Assembly (NCBI GenBank): GCA_002729525.1
Contig: PBYI01000046.1
Coordinates: 16,930 to 80,929 of the forward strand
DNA length: 64,000 nt
Reading direction: 5' to 3'
From: Nocardioides sp.
GTDB taxonomy: Bacteria > Actinomycetota > Actinomycetes > Propionibacteriales > Nocardioidaceae
Part shown: positions 1 to 9,037 of the stretch, piece after piece
Numbering within the stretch: the stretch's first letter is position 1
Layout of the letters: each line of letters opens with the position of its first letter
Program-made: the position numbers and the translations under genes
Notes under the pieces: generated by a model
The model's input: only the letters and a program-made list of their open reading frames with translations
What the model was told of the DNA's origin: nothing
The model's database searches: none

Positions 1-171
1 CCCGTTCCTGGCAACTGCCACGCGGGTACGGCGGTCATCACGGTCACCGTCGACTCCGACGTGGCGGTGCCGTTCCTGCCGGAGGTGCTCGACGGCGGAC
101 GCGCGCACGTCGGGGTCGACTCCAGCCACACCGTCCCGATCGGCCGATACCGGGAGGTGTCCGGTGGCTGA
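1..171 (+). CDS. TadE-like pilus assembly protein, C-terminal part
   Basis: The reading frame is open from base 1 to a TGA at 169-171 and its start lies outside the window. The 56 visible residues contain a Cys and a beta-rich VITVTVDSDVAVPF stretch typical of the periplasmic end of TadE-family pseudopilin-like proteins. The next gene, a TadG/TadE-like protein, overlaps it by 8 bases, so the two are translationally coupled in a Tad/Flp pilus operon. The family is inferred mainly from that neighbour, because the diagnostic N-terminal membrane segment is not visible. Confidence 0.6.
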   Translation, partial: PVPGNCHAGTAVITVTVDSDVAVPFLPEVLDGGRAHVGVDSSHTVPIGRYREVSGG

Positions 172-634
172 CCGGGCCCTCCGGCGGCGGTGGCGGTGGC
201 GCCGCCGGAACGACGAGCGAGGTGCGACGTCGGTGATGATCATCGGCTTCGCGCTCGTCATCACCCTGACCATCGGCGTCGTGGTCGACGTGAGCGCGGC
301 GTTCCTGCACCGCCAGGACCTCGACTCCCTCGCCGACGGCGCGGCGCTGGCCGGTGCGGACGCCGGTGCGGAGGGGCGGGAGGTCTACACCGGCGGTCTC
401 GGCGCGGGCGACCTGCAGCAGAGCGCGGACGCCGCGCGGGCCGGCGTACGGGACTACCTCCGGCAGGTCGGGGCGTACGCCGACCACGCCGGTCTGCGTG
501 TCGACGTCGCGGTCCGCGGCGACGTGGTGACCGTGCGGGTCTCCTCGCTGGCCGAGCTCCCGCTCGCCGCGCCCGGCGTGGACGCCGACCCGCGGCTGAG
601 CGCCACCGGGGCGGCCGTCATCGACCCACGCTGA
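164..634 (+). CDS. Flp pilus-assembly TadG-like protein
   Basis: This 156-residue protein starts at a GTG that overlaps the previous stop. A basic N-terminus (residues 4-18) is followed by the segment RGATSVMIIGFALVITLTIG, a single membrane anchor with the Gly-Ala-Thr/Ser lead-in typical of TadE/TadG minor pseudopilins. After it come AAFLHRQDLDSLADGAALAGAD, the usual Ala/Asp-rich 'LQ-ADAAALAGA' region of the TadG N-terminal domain, and a short extracytoplasmic region. It probably acts at the cytoplasmic membrane as a structural part of a Tad pilus. It is the last gene of the operon; 260 bases follow before the next gene. Confidence 0.75.
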   Translation: MADRALRRRWRWRRRNDERGATSVMIIGFALVITLTIGVVVDVSAAFLHRQDLDSLADGAALAGADAGAEGREVYTGGLGAGDLQQSADAARAGVRDYLRQVGAYADHAGLRVDVAVRGDVVTVRVSSLAELPLAAPGVDADPRLSATGAAVIDPR

Positions 635-824
635 ACGGGCGACGCTCCGCGCGAGCGGCGCGCGACCAGTGGTCCGCACCTGCCGGTCCGGACGACCTTG
701 CCCCGAGAGACGTGCGCTTCCTCCGAACCCCACCCCGACCACCACGCGCAGCAGCGGCTGGCGTGGTTACCCACCCGTAGGGAGAGGTTGGGGGGGCGCC
801 ACACGGGCACAGCGCCCTCACAGA

Positions 825-849
825 GCGGGCCACTTTGGGGGTGGCCCGC
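825..849 (+). terminator. 9-bp inverted repeat upstream of the surface-protein gene
   Basis: The arms gcgggccac (825-833) and gtggcccgc (841-849) pair perfectly around a 7-base loop. The repeat lies 46 bases before the ATG of the Gly/Lys-rich protein gene and about 190 bases after the tad genes. It could be a GC-rich terminator without a U tract or a structure in the 5' leader of the next gene. The rest of 635-895 shows no convincing gene. Confidence 0.45.
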
Positions 850-895
850 CGTGATCACGTGTCGGACTCGGCCGGCACGAGGAGCCGAACCAGCA

Positions 896-2206
896 ATGAC
901 TCGCAGCAGTGCACCTCGTACCCGCCTCATCGCCGCCGGGCTCACCCTGGGCCTCGCCGCCTGGGCCGGCGCTGCCCCCGCTCTCGCCGACCCCGGGAAC
1001 GGCAACGGCAGCTCGAGCAGCCAGGGCGCCTCCAAGAGCGCCGGGCAGAACAGCGGCAACGCCCAGGGCCAGGCCAAGGCCGGCCAGAAGAGCGGCTCGA
1101 AGGGCGACAAGGGCAAGAAGAAGGGTGCGCGCAGCGGCCAGGGCAAGAAGAAGGGCCAGGGGGACTCCAACCCCGGCAAGAAGAACGGTCAGGACAAGGG
1201 CAACAAGGGCGGGAACGGCAACGAGGGCGGGAACGGCAACAAGGGCGGGAACGGCAACAAGGGCGGGAACGGCAACGCCGGCACCAAGGACAACGGCACC
1301 AAGAGCGGCAACGGCAACGGCGGCAAGGGCGGCAACGGCGGCAAAGGCGGCAAAGGCGGCAAAGGCGGCAACGAAGGCGGCAACGGCAGCAAGGGCGACC
1401 CGGCCGGCAACAACGGCACCGTGAAGGTCATCCCCTTCGGCACCGCCGACGGCACCCCGCAGAACGGCCCGCACGTCGGCTGCGCCTTCCAGATCGAGTG
1501 GTACGGCTACGACGAGGGCGCCGACGTGGTGTCGCAGGTCGACTTCGCGATGCAGGCCCCGACCAAGGACTCCACCATCACCGTCGACGGGCCGTCCGAG
1601 GTCTTCGTCGGCGGTGACCCGGCCACCGGCGCGGGCACCGACACCGGCCTCGACGGCCGCGAGACCTACCGGCTCTCGTTCGACGGCGAACCGCACGCCC
1701 AGCAGGGCTACCACGTGAAGCTCACCGTCACGACGCCGCGCTCGCAGGGCAACGACACCAAGACCAAGGTCTTCTGGGTCGAGCCCTGCGACGACGAGGA
1801 GATCTCAGGCAGCACCGGCACCGACACGGGCAGCAGGTCCGGGGACGACAGCGGCTCCGGTGAGGCGGGCGAGTCCGGCAGCACCCAGGCCGGCTCCGTC
1901 TCCGGCACCGACAGCGGCTCCACCGACAGCGGCTCCACCGACGGCACCACCGACCAGGGCGTGCTCGGCAGCTTCCTCGACAACACCGACGGCCAGGTCG
2001 CTGGTCAGGTCACCACCGACGGCAGCACCGGAGCCACCAGCGGCGCGGCCGACGACGACGTCGCCGTTCCGAACGCCGTCGACGCCGGTGGCGAGGGCCA
2101 CCCCGCGGTCGAGGCCCTCACGTCGCCCACCGGGATCACGCTCATCGCCCTCGCGGCCCTCGCCGGGTTCGGCGGACTGGTGCTGAGCCGACGCTCCCGT
2201 GCGTGA
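896..2206 (+). CDS. secreted Gly/Lys/Asn-rich surface protein, likely sortase substrate
   Basis: The 436-residue product starts at an ATG behind a GAGGAG sequence. Residues 1-31 are a Sec signal peptide ending APALA. Residues 32-175 are a low-complexity Gly/Lys/Asn/Ser region with GNGNKGG repeats. Residues 176-300 form a folded beta-rich domain with two Cys (VGCAF and EPCDD) that could form a disulfide. A Ser/Thr/Gly/Asp-rich stalk follows, then the motif SPTG (about 410-413), a hydrophobic segment and the tail LSRRSRA. That is the layout of a sortase-anchored protein, although a canonical LPXTG is absent. The sortase gene overlaps its stop, so the two probably work together at the cell surface. 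Confidence 0.75.
   Translation: MTRSSAPRTRLIAAGLTLGLAAWAGAAPALADPGNGNGSSSSQGASKSAGQNSGNAQGQAKAGQKSGSKGDKGKKKGARSGQGKKKGQGDSNPGKKNGQDKGNKGGNGNEGGNGNKGGNGNKGGNGNAGTKDNGTKSGNGNGGKGGNGGKGGKGGKGGNEGGNGSKGDPAGNNGTVKVIPFGTADGTPQNGPHVGCAFQIEWYGYDEGADVVSQVDFAMQAPTKDSTITVDGPSEVFVGGDPATGAGTDTGLDGRETYRLSFDGEPHAQQGYHVKLTVTTPRSQGNDTKTKVFWVEPCDDEEISGSTGTDTGSRSGDDSGSGEAGESGSTQAGSVSGTDSGSTDSGSTDGTTDQGVLGSFLDNTDGQVAGQVTTDGSTGATSGAADDDVAVPNAVDAGGEGHPAVEALTSPTGITLIALAALAGFGGLVLSRRSRA
1205..1276 (+). repeat. four 18-bp tandem repeats (GNGNKGG coding)
   Basis: Four head-to-tail 18-base units based on aagggcgggaacggcaac lie inside the surface-protein gene; the second unit has gag for aag. They encode a KGGNGN repeat. 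Shorter ggcaaaggc units follow at about 1340-1370. The near-identity of the units suggests recent slippage expansion. Confidence 0.9.
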
Positions 2207-2861
2207 CCCCGCCCGCATCGCCGGTGCGGTGCTGCTCGTCGCCGCCGTGGTGCTGGGGGTGGCCGGCTACCGACAGCTGACGTCGGAGCCCGCCACCACC
2301 GACGCCTCGGCCGCGAGCAGCACCGCCGCGGCCACCCCGGACGGCGACGCTCCGCGCACCGCCAGCGGCTCGGCAGCCCCGGCGGCGAGCACCAGCGAGC
2401 TCCCGGACGCCAGGCCGGCGAGACGTCGCCCGGGCGCCCCCGAGCAGCTGCGGATCGCCTCCCTCGCCGTCACCGCGCCCGTCGACCCCGTCAAGGCACC
2501 CGGCGGCACGCTCACCCCGCCCGCCGACGCCACCCGGCTCGGCTGGTGGGCCGACGGCGCGATGCCGGGCAGCGGCACGGGCGCCGTGCTCCTCGCCGGG
2601 CACACCCTGCACAACGGCGGCGGCGCCCTCGACGACCTCGAGGACGTCGACCGCGGGTCGCGCGTCGTGCTCCGCACCGACGACGGCATGCTGCGCTACC
2701 AGGTCACCCGCGTCACCGTGCTCGGCAAGGGCGAGCTCTCGCAGCGCTCGGACCACCTGTTCCGTCAGACCGGCCCCGAACGCTTGGTGCTGATGACCTG
2801 CGAGGACTGGAACGGCAGCGGCTACGACTCCAACGTCGTCGTGGTCGGTCGCCGCGTCTGA
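2199..2861 (+). CDS. class F-like sortase
   Basis: The 220-residue product starts at a GTG overlapping the previous stop by 8 bases. Residues 6-24 are a membrane anchor, followed by an Ala/Ser/Thr/Pro-rich linker and the sortase beta barrel. The catalytic His is H135 in LLAGHTLH and the nucleophile is C201 in LMTCEDW. The start of the domain, EQLRIASLAVTAPVDPV, fits class E/F housekeeping-type sortases of actinobacteria. The arginine usual for sortases just before the last core strand is not in its expected place: GYDSNVVVV carries no Arg, and the nearest is in the C-terminal GRRV. The upstream surface protein is its likely substrate. Confidence 0.85.
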   Translation: MRDPARIAGAVLLVAAVVLGVAGYRQLTSEPATTDASAASSTAAATPDGDAPRTASGSAAPAASTSELPDARPARRRPGAPEQLRIASLAVTAPVDPVKAPGGTLTPPADATRLGWWADGAMPGSGTGAVLLAGHTLHNGGGALDDLEDVDRGSRVVLRTDDGMLRYQVTRVTVLGKGELSQRSDHLFRQTGPERLVLMTCEDWNGSGYDSNVVVVGRRV

Positions 2862-2959
2862 CCCGAACGGGCCAGGGGCGCCCGTCCGAGCGGGTCGAAA
2901 GCAGCCTCCGAGGGGCCGCCGACCTGCGATCGCGTGCGATCCGCCGTACGGTCGGAGGC

Positions 2960-3418
2960 ATGGTTCGCTACTCGGTGCGCGCCCTGACCGTGCTCGTCGT
3001 GCTCGTGACGGCGGTGGCTCTCGCCCCCGCCGGACCCGCGCACGCCCAGTCGAGGGCCGCCTCCGTCGGCGACCAGGTCGTCCAGAAGACCAACGTCCAG
3101 CGCCAGCGGCACGGCCAGCGCACCCTGCGCACCCAGGCGTGCCTCACCACCATGGCGCAGCGCCAGGCCCGCCGGATGGCCAAGCGCGGCACGCTCTTCC
3201 ACCAGGACCTGCACCGCGTGGCGCGCCGCTGCAACGTCCGGATGGCGGGGGAGAACGTCGCCTACGGCTACCGCAACGGCCAGGCCACCGTGCGCGCCTG
3301 GATGAAGTCGCCGTCGCACCGCAGCAACATCCTCGAGCGCCGCTTCCGTCTCATCGGGGTCGGCGTCGTCCGCAAGAACGGCCAGTGGTGGGTCGCGCAG
3401 GTGTTCGGCCGCAAGTAG
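2960..3418 (+). CDS. secreted CAP-domain (SCP/PR1) protein
   Basis: The ATG is chosen because TACGGT at 2947-2952 sits 7 bases before it. The 152-residue product has a Sec signal peptide (residues 1-28, ending PAHAQ) and a compact CAP domain. Its landmarks are [44 protein letters not shown] and [20 protein letters not shown], followed by WWVAQVFG. Bacterial CAP proteins are secreted and mostly of unknown biochemical role. There is no other domain, so it is probably a free extracellular protein. It follows the sortase gene by about 100 bases but appears to have its own promoter. Confidence 0.85.
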   Translation: MVRYSVRALTVLVVLVTAVALAPAGPAHAQSRAASVGDQVVQKTNVQRQRHGQRTLRTQACLTTMAQRQARRMAKRGTLFHQDLHRVARRCNVRMAGENVAYGYRNGQATVRAWMKSPSHRSNILERRFRLIGVGVVRKNGQWWVAQVFGRK

Positions 3419-3438
3419 GGCGCAGCCGGTCGGGGACG

Positions 3439-3444
3439 TAGTGT
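3439..3444 (+). promoter_or_regulatory. -10 box of prfB (leaderless)
   Basis: TAGTGT lies 8 bases before the GTG at 3453, with no Shine-Dalgarno sequence between them. This favours leaderless transcription and decides the start over the GTG at 3441. Confidence 0.55.
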
Positions 3445-3452
3445 TGCCCCTC

Positions 3453-4574
3453 GTGGCAGGACCCGACTTCGACACCGAGATCAAGCAGCTCCAGGCGACG
3501 ATGGGCACCATCGGCAAGGTGCTCGACCTCGACGCCATGAGGGCCGAGATCGCCAGCCTCGGCGAGCAGGTCGCCGCCCCCGACCTCTGGGACGACCAGG
3601 ACAACGCCACGCGCGTCACCGGTCGCCTGTCCGACCTGCAGAACCAGCTCGAGCGGTTCGAGGGCCTCGAGTCGCGCATCGACGACCTCGCCGTGCTCGT
3701 CGAGCTCGCGCAGGAGGAGGGCGACGCCGACTCCATGGCCGAGGCCGACGCCGAGCTCGGCAAGCTCAAGAAGGCCGTCGAGGCACTCGAGGTCCGCACC
3801 CTGCTGTCCGGCGAGTACGACGCCCGCGAGGCCATCGTGACCATCCGCTCCGGCGCCGGTGGCGTCGACGCCGCAGACTTCGCCGAGATGCTGATGCGGA
3901 TGTACACCCGCTGGGCCGAGCGCAACAAGTACTCCGTCGAGGTCTTCGACGTCTCCTACGCCGAGGAGGCCGGCATCAAGTCGGCCGAGTTCGCGATCCA
4001 CGCGCCGTACGCCTACGGCACGCTCTCGGTCGAGGTCGGCACCCACCGCCTGGTGCGGATCAGCCCCTTCGACAACCAGGGCCGCCGCCAGACGTCGTTC
4101 GCCGCCGTCGAGGTCGTGCCCCAGCTCGAGCAGACCGACGAGATCGAGGTCGACGAGAACGACGTCCGCACCGACGTCTTCCGCTCCGGCGGCCCGGGTG
4201 GCCAGTCGGTCAACACCACCGACTCCGCCGTGCGTCTGACCCACATCCCGACCGGCATCGTGGTCTCCTGCCAGAACGAGAAGAGCCAGCTGCAGAACAA
4301 GGCGGCGGCGATGATCGTGCTCAAGGCCAAGCTGCTCGCCAAGAAGAAGGCCGAGGAGGCGGCGCTCAAGAAGGACCTCAAGGGCGACGTCGCGGCCTCG
4401 TGGGGCGACCAGATGCGCAACTACGTGCTCAACCCGTACCAGATCGTCAAGGACCTCCGCACCGGCCAGGAGGCCGGCAACCCGCAGGCGGTCTTCGACG
4501 GCGAGATCGACGACTTCCTCGAGGCCGGCATCCGCTGGCGCCGGGGCGCCGAGAAGGCCGCGGCCGACGCCTGA
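3453..4574 (+). CDS. prfB: peptide chain release factor 2
   Basis: RF2 recognises UGA and UAA stop codons and triggers peptide release. The 373-residue product has the RF2 codon-recognition tripeptide SPF at 204-206 and the universal GGQ at 249-251. The usual N-terminal helical domain is followed by the catalytic core. The frame is continuous: the autoregulatory +1 frameshift that many bacteria carry near codon 25 is absent, as is common in actinobacteria. It stands just upstream of ftsEX and smpB, an order also found in mycobacteria. Confidence 0.97.
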   Translation: MAGPDFDTEIKQLQATMGTIGKVLDLDAMRAEIASLGEQVAAPDLWDDQDNATRVTGRLSDLQNQLERFEGLESRIDDLAVLVELAQEEGDADSMAEADAELGKLKKAVEALEVRTLLSGEYDAREAIVTIRSGAGGVDAADFAEMLMRMYTRWAERNKYSVEVFDVSYAEEAGIKSAEFAIHAPYAYGTLSVEVGTHRLVRISPFDNQGRRQTSFAAVEVVPQLEQTDEIEVDENDVRTDVFRSGGPGGQSVNTTDSAVRLTHIPTGIVVSCQNEKSQLQNKAAAMIVLKAKLLAKKKAEEAALKKDLKGDVAASWGDQMRNYVLNPYQIVKDLRTGQEAGNPQAVFDGEIDDFLEAGIRWRRGAEKAAADA

Positions 4575-4585
4575 TCCTCGGACGG

Positions 4586-5284
4586 TCAGGCGGCTGCGGT
4601 CGCCGCCTCGAGCACCGCGACGCACCACGCGTTCGCCCGCTCGACGACCACGTCGTCGGCCTCCCGGCCGGTGACGGTGCAGGTCAGCCAGGCGTCGCCG
4701 AACAGCCCGCGGAACGACGCCTCCGCGTCGTGCTTGCGCTCGCACACCAGCGCCACCGTCGGCTTCCCGAACGCCGCCGCGCCCGTACGCCGCTCGCAGC
4801 CGTCCGCGCGGACCGCTGCCCTGCGCACGTCCTGGGCGCGGTCGACGGTGACCGGCGGGGCGAACACCCATGCGCGCGCGGTGACGTCGTCGCTGCTCCA
4901 CAGGCAGCCGTACTCGTGGGCGACATCCTTCTCCCGCTTGGAGAAGCGCGTCGCCTCGCCGTCGTTCCACTCCCGGGAGTCGGTCGGGGTGCCGCCGAGC
5001 GCGGTCGAGACCGCCTCCGGGTCGACCGCGTCGCAGAACGGCGCCCGCGCCACCGCCACCACCGAGGTGTCCAGGTCGCCCAGGCGCACCTGCGGCTCGA
5101 CCGTCTCGGTGGGGGAGGGCGGCGCCGCTGCGGGCTCCTCCTCCCCCCCCGACACCAGGCGTACGACGAGCACGCCGACGCCCGCGAGCAGGGCGAGCAC
5201 CACGACGACGGCGAGCACGCGCAGCACCCGGCCGCGCAGCGAGCGGCGGGCGCGACGGGAGCGACGCGGCGTGGCGGAGGACAT
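4586..5284 (-). CDS. single-pass membrane protein of unknown function
   Basis: The start is the ATG at 5284, because TATCGT at 5292-5297 lies 7 bases before it on this strand; a GTG three codons earlier is the alternative. The 232-residue product has an Arg-rich N-terminus, a membrane segment at about residues 22-44 and a Glu/Pro/Ala linker. An extracytoplasmic domain with five Cys follows, in contexts such as PFCDAV, YGCLW, DGCERR, LVCER and LTCTV. The residue pattern recalls actinobacterial DUF3558-type envelope proteins, but I cannot assign it. It is convergent with prfB and divergent from ftsE. Confidence 0.7.
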   Translation of the reverse strand: MSSATPRRSRRARRSLRGRVLRVLAVVVVLALLAGVGVLVVRLVSGGEEEPAAAPPSPTETVEPQVRLGDLDTSVVAVARAPFCDAVDPEAVSTALGGTPTDSREWNDGEATRFSKREKDVAHEYGCLWSSDDVTARAWVFAPPVTVDRAQDVRRAAVRADGCERRTGAAAFGKPTVALVCERKHDAEASFRGLFGDAWLTCTVTGREADDVVVERANAWCVAVLEAATAAA

Positions 5285-5396
5285 CGGCGCCACGATACGC
5301 AGCGGCTCCCAGCAGCCGGCCCGGACCTTGACGACCCCGTTCGGCCCCGTTCGGCCCCGTACGGCGTCGTTCAGCGAACACTCAGGCGCGGTGCCG

Positions 5397-5402
5397 TACC
5401 GT
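5397..5402 (+). promoter_or_regulatory. -10 box of ftsE (leaderless)
   Basis: TACCGT ends 8 bases before the GTG start at 5411. Just upstream, 5339-5370 carries near-tandem copies of gttcggcccc, which may be incidental or a binding site. Confidence 0.5.
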
Positions 5403-5410
5403 CATTCAGC

Positions 5411-6100
5411 GTGATTCGCTTCGAGAAGGTCACCAAGTCCTACCCCGGGCCGGGCAAGCCCGCCCTGGACAAGGTGTCGATCAACGTCGACAAGGGGGAG
5501 TTCGTCTTCCTCGTGGGAGCCAGCGGCTCCGGCAAGTCCACGACCCTGCGCCTGATGCTGCGCGAGGACCGGCCCACCAGCGGCCGCGTCTACGTCGCGG
5601 GCAAGGAGATCAACCGGCTCGCGACCTGGAAGGTGCCGCGGCTGCGCCGCCAGATGGGCACCGTCTTCCAGGACTTCCGGCTGCTGCAGACCAAGACGGT
5701 GCGCGACAACGTCGCGTTCGCGATGCAGGTGACCGGCCGGTCCAACCGCGACATCCGCAAGCGCGTGCCCGCCACGCTGGAGCTGGTCGGCCTCGCCGAC
5801 AAGGCGGCCCGGCTGCCGCACGAGCTGTCCGGCGGTGAGCAGCAGCGCGTCGCGATCGCCCGGGCGATGGTCAACGAGCCGATGATCCTGGTCGCCGACG
5901 AGCCCACCGGCAACCTCGACCCCGCCACCTCGGTCGACACCGTGCGGCTGCTGGAGGAGATCAACGCCAACGGCACCACCGTGCTGATGGCGACCCACGA
6001 CCACGGCATCGTCGACCAGATGCGCAAGCGCGTCATCGAGCTGGAGCACGGCAAGGTCGTGCGCGACGAGGCGACCGGCGTCTACGGGTTCTCCCACTAG
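5411..6100 (+). CDS. ftsE: cell-division ATP-binding protein FtsE
   Basis: FtsE is the ATPase of the FtsEX complex, which couples the divisome to peptidoglycan hydrolase activation. The 229-residue product has Walker A GASGSGKS (36-43), a Q-loop near VFQDFRLL, signature LSGGE (139-143) and Walker B ILVADEP (159-165) with the following His switch in ATHDH. The length is typical. The start is the GTG of [11 protein letters not shown]. The gene is followed by ftsX and an M23 peptidase, the expected partners. Confidence 0.97.
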   Translation: MIRFEKVTKSYPGPGKPALDKVSINVDKGEFVFLVGASGSGKSTTLRLMLREDRPTSGRVYVAGKEINRLATWKVPRLRRQMGTVFQDFRLLQTKTVRDNVAFAMQVTGRSNRDIRKRVPATLELVGLADKAARLPHELSGGEQQRVAIARAMVNEPMILVADEPTGNLDPATSVDTVRLLEEINANGTTVLMATHDHGIVDQMRKRVIELEHGKVVRDEATGVYGFSH

Positions 6101-6162
6101 CGACCCGCCGCACCCAGCCTCGACCGAGCCCCTCCCGACTGCACAGGAGCAGCCACCCCGCC

Positions 6163-7074
6163 ATGCCACTGCGCCACGTCCTGTCCAACCTGCGCCAAGG
6201 CCTGCGTCGCCACCTGTCGATGCACGTCGCGGTGGTGCTCACCCTCTTCGTCTCGCTGTCGCTGGCCGGCGTCGGGCTGATGCTCACCAAGCAGGCCGAC
6301 CTGACCGCCGACGAGCTCGGCACCGAGCTGCAGGTGCAGGTCACCCTCTGCGTCCCCGACGACCGCAACCCGCGCTGCCCGACCGAGGTCACCGACGCCC
6401 AGCGCGCGGCGATCGACCAGGTCATCGACGACAGCCCCGAGGTGGCGTCGTGGTACGAGGAGTCGAAGGAGGAGTCCTTCGACCGGATCAAGCGGCAGTT
6501 CGGCGAGGAGCAGTTCGAGGGCCCGGACGCGCCGTTCACCGTCGACGACGTACCGCAGACGCTGTGGATCACGCTCAAGGACGCCGAGGACTACGACGGC
6601 CTCCAGTCGGCGCTGCTCTTCCAGGACGGCGTGCGCGACTTCGTGCCCGCGCAGGACATCGTGGGCCCGATCTTCACCATCATCGACGCTCTCAAGTACG
6701 CCGCGTGGGGCGCCGCCGGCGTGCTGGTGCTGGCCGCGGTGCTGCTGGTGTTCAACACCATCCGGCTGACCGCGCTGGCGCGGCGCAAGGAGATCGAGAT
6801 CATGCGCCTGGTCGGCGCCTCCCGGGTCTTCATCGGCCTGCCGTTCGTGCTGGAGGCGCTCGTCGTCGCCGCGCTCGGCGTCGGCCTCGCGGCAGGGGCG
6901 CTGGCGGCGTTCACCAAGTTCGCCGTCATCGACTGGCTGTCGCCGCGGCTGACGGCCATCCCCTTCGTCGGCTGGACCGACTACACCGACACGCTCGTGC
7001 TGCTCGCGATCGCCGGTCCCGTGCTCACCGTGGTGCCGACACTCCTGCTGACGCGCAAATACCTCAGACTCTGA
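6163..7074 (+). CDS. ftsX: cell-division permease-like protein FtsX
   Basis: The 303-residue product begins at an ATG behind an AGGAG sequence. It has an N-terminal membrane segment (about 21-43), a large extracytoplasmic loop (about 45-175) with a likely disulfide in VTLCVPDDRNPRCPT, and three C-terminal membrane segments. The cytoplasmic RRKEIEIMRLVGAS motif of the FtsX/MacB family is present. FtsX transmits FtsE ATPase state to a periplasmic-side hydrolase; the coiled-coil M23 protein encoded next is the natural partner. Confidence 0.96.
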   Translation: MPLRHVLSNLRQGLRRHLSMHVAVVLTLFVSLSLAGVGLMLTKQADLTADELGTELQVQVTLCVPDDRNPRCPTEVTDAQRAAIDQVIDDSPEVASWYEESKEESFDRIKRQFGEEQFEGPDAPFTVDDVPQTLWITLKDAEDYDGLQSALLFQDGVRDFVPAQDIVGPIFTIIDALKYAAWGAAGVLVLAAVLLVFNTIRLTALARRKEIEIMRLVGASRVFIGLPFVLEALVVAALGVGLAAGALAAFTKFAVIDWLSPRLTAIPFVGWTDYTDTLVLLAIAGPVLTVVPTLLLTRKYLRL

Positions 7075-7095
7075 CCTCGGTCACCTACGGTCGTC

Positions 7096-7115
7096 GTGCC
7101 CGGTCCGCCGGGCAC
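7096..7115 (+). terminator. perfect 8-bp hairpin after ftsX
   Basis: GTGCCCGG and CCGGGCAC pair around a TCCG tetraloop, 21 bases after the ftsX stop. A short CTTCCCC follows rather than a true U tract. It may attenuate transcription between ftsX and the M23 gene. Confidence 0.55.
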
Positions 7116-7150
7116 ACTTCCCCATCAGCACGACCGAGCTAGGCAGACCT

Positions 7151-8443
7151 GTGCGAACCTTCCCCCGCGCAGCACGCCTGTGGACCACCGGTGCCCTGAC
7201 CGCCGTGGTGGCCCTGGGCGCGCTCACCGTGGCCGTACCCCAGCCCGACGACGCCGTCGTCGACCACCCGGTGCGGCTCGTCGACGACGACCTCAAGTCC
7301 AAGCAGCGCCAGGTCAAGGGCGAGATCGCCGACCAGAAGCACGAGCTCGAGCACGCGTCCAAGGAGGCCGCCCGGGCCAACCAGCGCTTCCTCACGACCA
7401 AGCGCCGCCTCGGTGTCGCGCAGGGCCGGCTGTCCTCAGCTCGCGACGAGGTCGCGAAGGCCCGCGCCGTCGACCGCCGCGCGCAGCGTCGCCTCCGGGT
7501 CTCCCGGGTGCGTCTGGCGACCGCCCAGCGCCGGCTGGCCGAGGGCCGCGCCGAGCTGGAGGCGCAGCGCGCCGACCTGCGCGAGGACGTGCTCGACCTC
7601 TACTCCAAGGGCGCGCCCGAGCTGCGCGCCCTCGGTGCCTGGCTGTCCGGCTCGAGCGTGCAGGACATCGCTCGCGACCGGGTGTCGGAGTCGGTCGTCG
7701 TCGGCCGCGGCCGACAGACCTTCGACGACCTCGCCGTCGTGGAGGACCGGCTCGCCGGGCAGAAGGTGCGCGTCCAGCGGGCCACCACCCAGGTCCGGGC
7801 CGACCGTGCCTCGGCCGCCCAGAGCCTGCGAGCCGTGCGCGCGGGCTTCAAGAGCGCCCGTGCCGCGCGCAACGACGTGAAGTCGCTGACCTCGCAGGCC
7901 CGCACGGCCAAGACGCAGGCGTTCAAGGCGATGCGTCGCGACCGCGGCGAGCTGAAGAAGCTCGAGACCCGCGAGGCGACCATCCGCCAGCGGCTCAAGG
8001 AGCGCGCCGCCCGCCAGAAGGGGCCCGGCTACACCGGCAGGTCCGACGGCTTCCTCTCCTCACCGGTGCCCGGCGGCTACACCACGTCGCCGTACGGCTA
8101 CCGCACCCACCCGATCTACGGCTACTACGCGCTGCACAACGGCATCGACTTCGGCAAGGGCTGCGGTACCCGCCTGGTCGCCGGCTCGTCGGGCACCGTG
8201 ATCAACCGCTACAGCGACTCCGTCTACGGCAACCGGCTCTACCTGGCCGTCGGCAACGTGCACGGCAAGAACATGGTGCTCGTCTACAACCACATGTCCG
8301 GGTACGCCGCGAACGTGGGCGACAAGGTCGAGCGCGGGGAGACGGTGGGTTACATGGGCACCACCGGCTGGTCCACGGGCTGCCACCTGCACTTCACGGT
8401 GCTGCTGGACGGCGACCCGGTCGACCCCGCGCCGTACCTGTAG
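7151..8443 (+). CDS. M23 family peptidoglycan hydrolase with coiled coil (EnvC/RipC-like)
   Basis: The 430-residue product starts at a GTG and has an N-terminal membrane/signal segment (about 12-30). A long heptad-rich coiled coil (about 45-275) is followed by a C-terminal LytM domain (about 300-430). The zinc-site residues H329 and D333 in LHNGIDFG and H412/H414 in CHLHF are present, so the domain should be catalytic or at least metal-binding. Position after ftsEX and the coiled coil both suggest that FtsX recruits and activates it at the septum, as for EnvC in E. coli and RipC in mycobacteria. Confidence 0.9.
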   Translation: MRTFPRAARLWTTGALTAVVALGALTVAVPQPDDAVVDHPVRLVDDDLKSKQRQVKGEIADQKHELEHASKEAARANQRFLTTKRRLGVAQGRLSSARDEVAKARAVDRRAQRRLRVSRVRLATAQRRLAEGRAELEAQRADLREDVLDLYSKGAPELRALGAWLSGSSVQDIARDRVSESVVVGRGRQTFDDLAVVEDRLAGQKVRVQRATTQVRADRASAAQSLRAVRAGFKSARAARNDVKSLTSQARTAKTQAFKAMRRDRGELKKLETREATIRQRLKERAARQKGPGYTGRSDGFLSSPVPGGYTTSPYGYRTHPIYGYYALHNGIDFGKGCGTRLVAGSSGTVINRYSDSVYGNRLYLAVGNVHGKNMVLVYNHMSGYAANVGDKVERGETVGYMGTTGWSTGCHLHFTVLLDGDPVDPAPYL

Positions 8444-8490
8444 CCGCTGTCGAGTTCGAAACCGGTTGCGGCTCCTGGGAGGATGGTCGG

Positions 8491-8970
8491 ATGGCCAAGG
8501 AGCAGGGTCGCAAGATGATCGCGCAGAACAAGAAGGCGCGGCACGACTACACCATCGAGGACACCTTCGAGGCCGGTCTGGTGCTCACGGGCACCGAGGT
8601 GAAGTCGCTGCGGCAGGGCCGGGCGTCGCTGGTCGACGGGTTCGTCGACATCGAGCGCGACGAGGCGTGGCTGCTCGGGGTGCACATCCCGGAGTACTCC
8701 CAGGGCACCTGGACCAACCACGCCGCTCGCCGCAAGCGTAAGCTGCTGCTGCACCGCGAGGAGATCGACAAGATCGACCGCCGGGTCAGCGAGCGAGGCC
8801 TCACCGTGGTGCCGCTGGCGCTCTACTTCTCCGACGGTCGCGCCAAGGTCGAGATCGGTCTGGCGAAGGGTCGCAAGTCCTGGGACAAGCGGCACGCCAT
8901 CGCCGAGCGGCAGGCCAACCGGGAGGCCGAGCAGGCCGTGGGGCGCCGGATGAAGGGCATGTCCGACTGA
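8491..8970 (+). CDS. smpB: SsrA-binding protein SmpB
   Basis: SmpB binds tmRNA and delivers it to stalled ribosomes. The 159-residue product begins at an ATG behind GGGAGGA. It has the OB-fold core ([64 protein letters not shown]) and the basic C-terminal tail ([19 protein letters not shown]), which inserts into the mRNA channel. The tmRNA gene ssrA lies about 4.2 kb downstream on the same strand. Confidence 0.97.
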   Translation: MAKEQGRKMIAQNKKARHDYTIEDTFEAGLVLTGTEVKSLRQGRASLVDGFVDIERDEAWLLGVHIPEYSQGTWTNHAARRKRKLLLHREEIDKIDRRVSERGLTVVPLALYFSDGRAKVEIGLAKGRKSWDKRHAIAERQANREAEQAVGRRMKGMSD

Positions 8971-9037
8971 GCCCGGTCGGGCCGAGGCGTCCTCGACGGG
9001 CACGCCACGCCGCGTACCGGCTGGTACGGTCCGCCGC

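Noticed and set aside
1200..1400. Short tandem repeats that could suggest a CRISPR array
   Set aside because: The units are contiguous, have no spacers and encode an in-frame Gly/Asn/Lys repeat of a surface protein.
818..1714. Long open frames antisense to the Gly-rich gene and many others across the window
   Set aside because: They are expected shadows in high-GC DNA, show wrong third-position bias and give Arg/Ala/Pro-rich nonsense proteins.
3453..3560. Possible programmed +1 frameshift in prfB
   Set aside because: The frame is continuous from the start through the conserved motifs, and no internal UGA with a slippery CTT is present.
4400..5410. Long plus-strand frame upstream of ftsE that would extend it by 337 codons
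   Set aside because: The extension is the antisense of the membrane protein at 4586-5284, and FtsE length and the -10 box fix the start at 5411.
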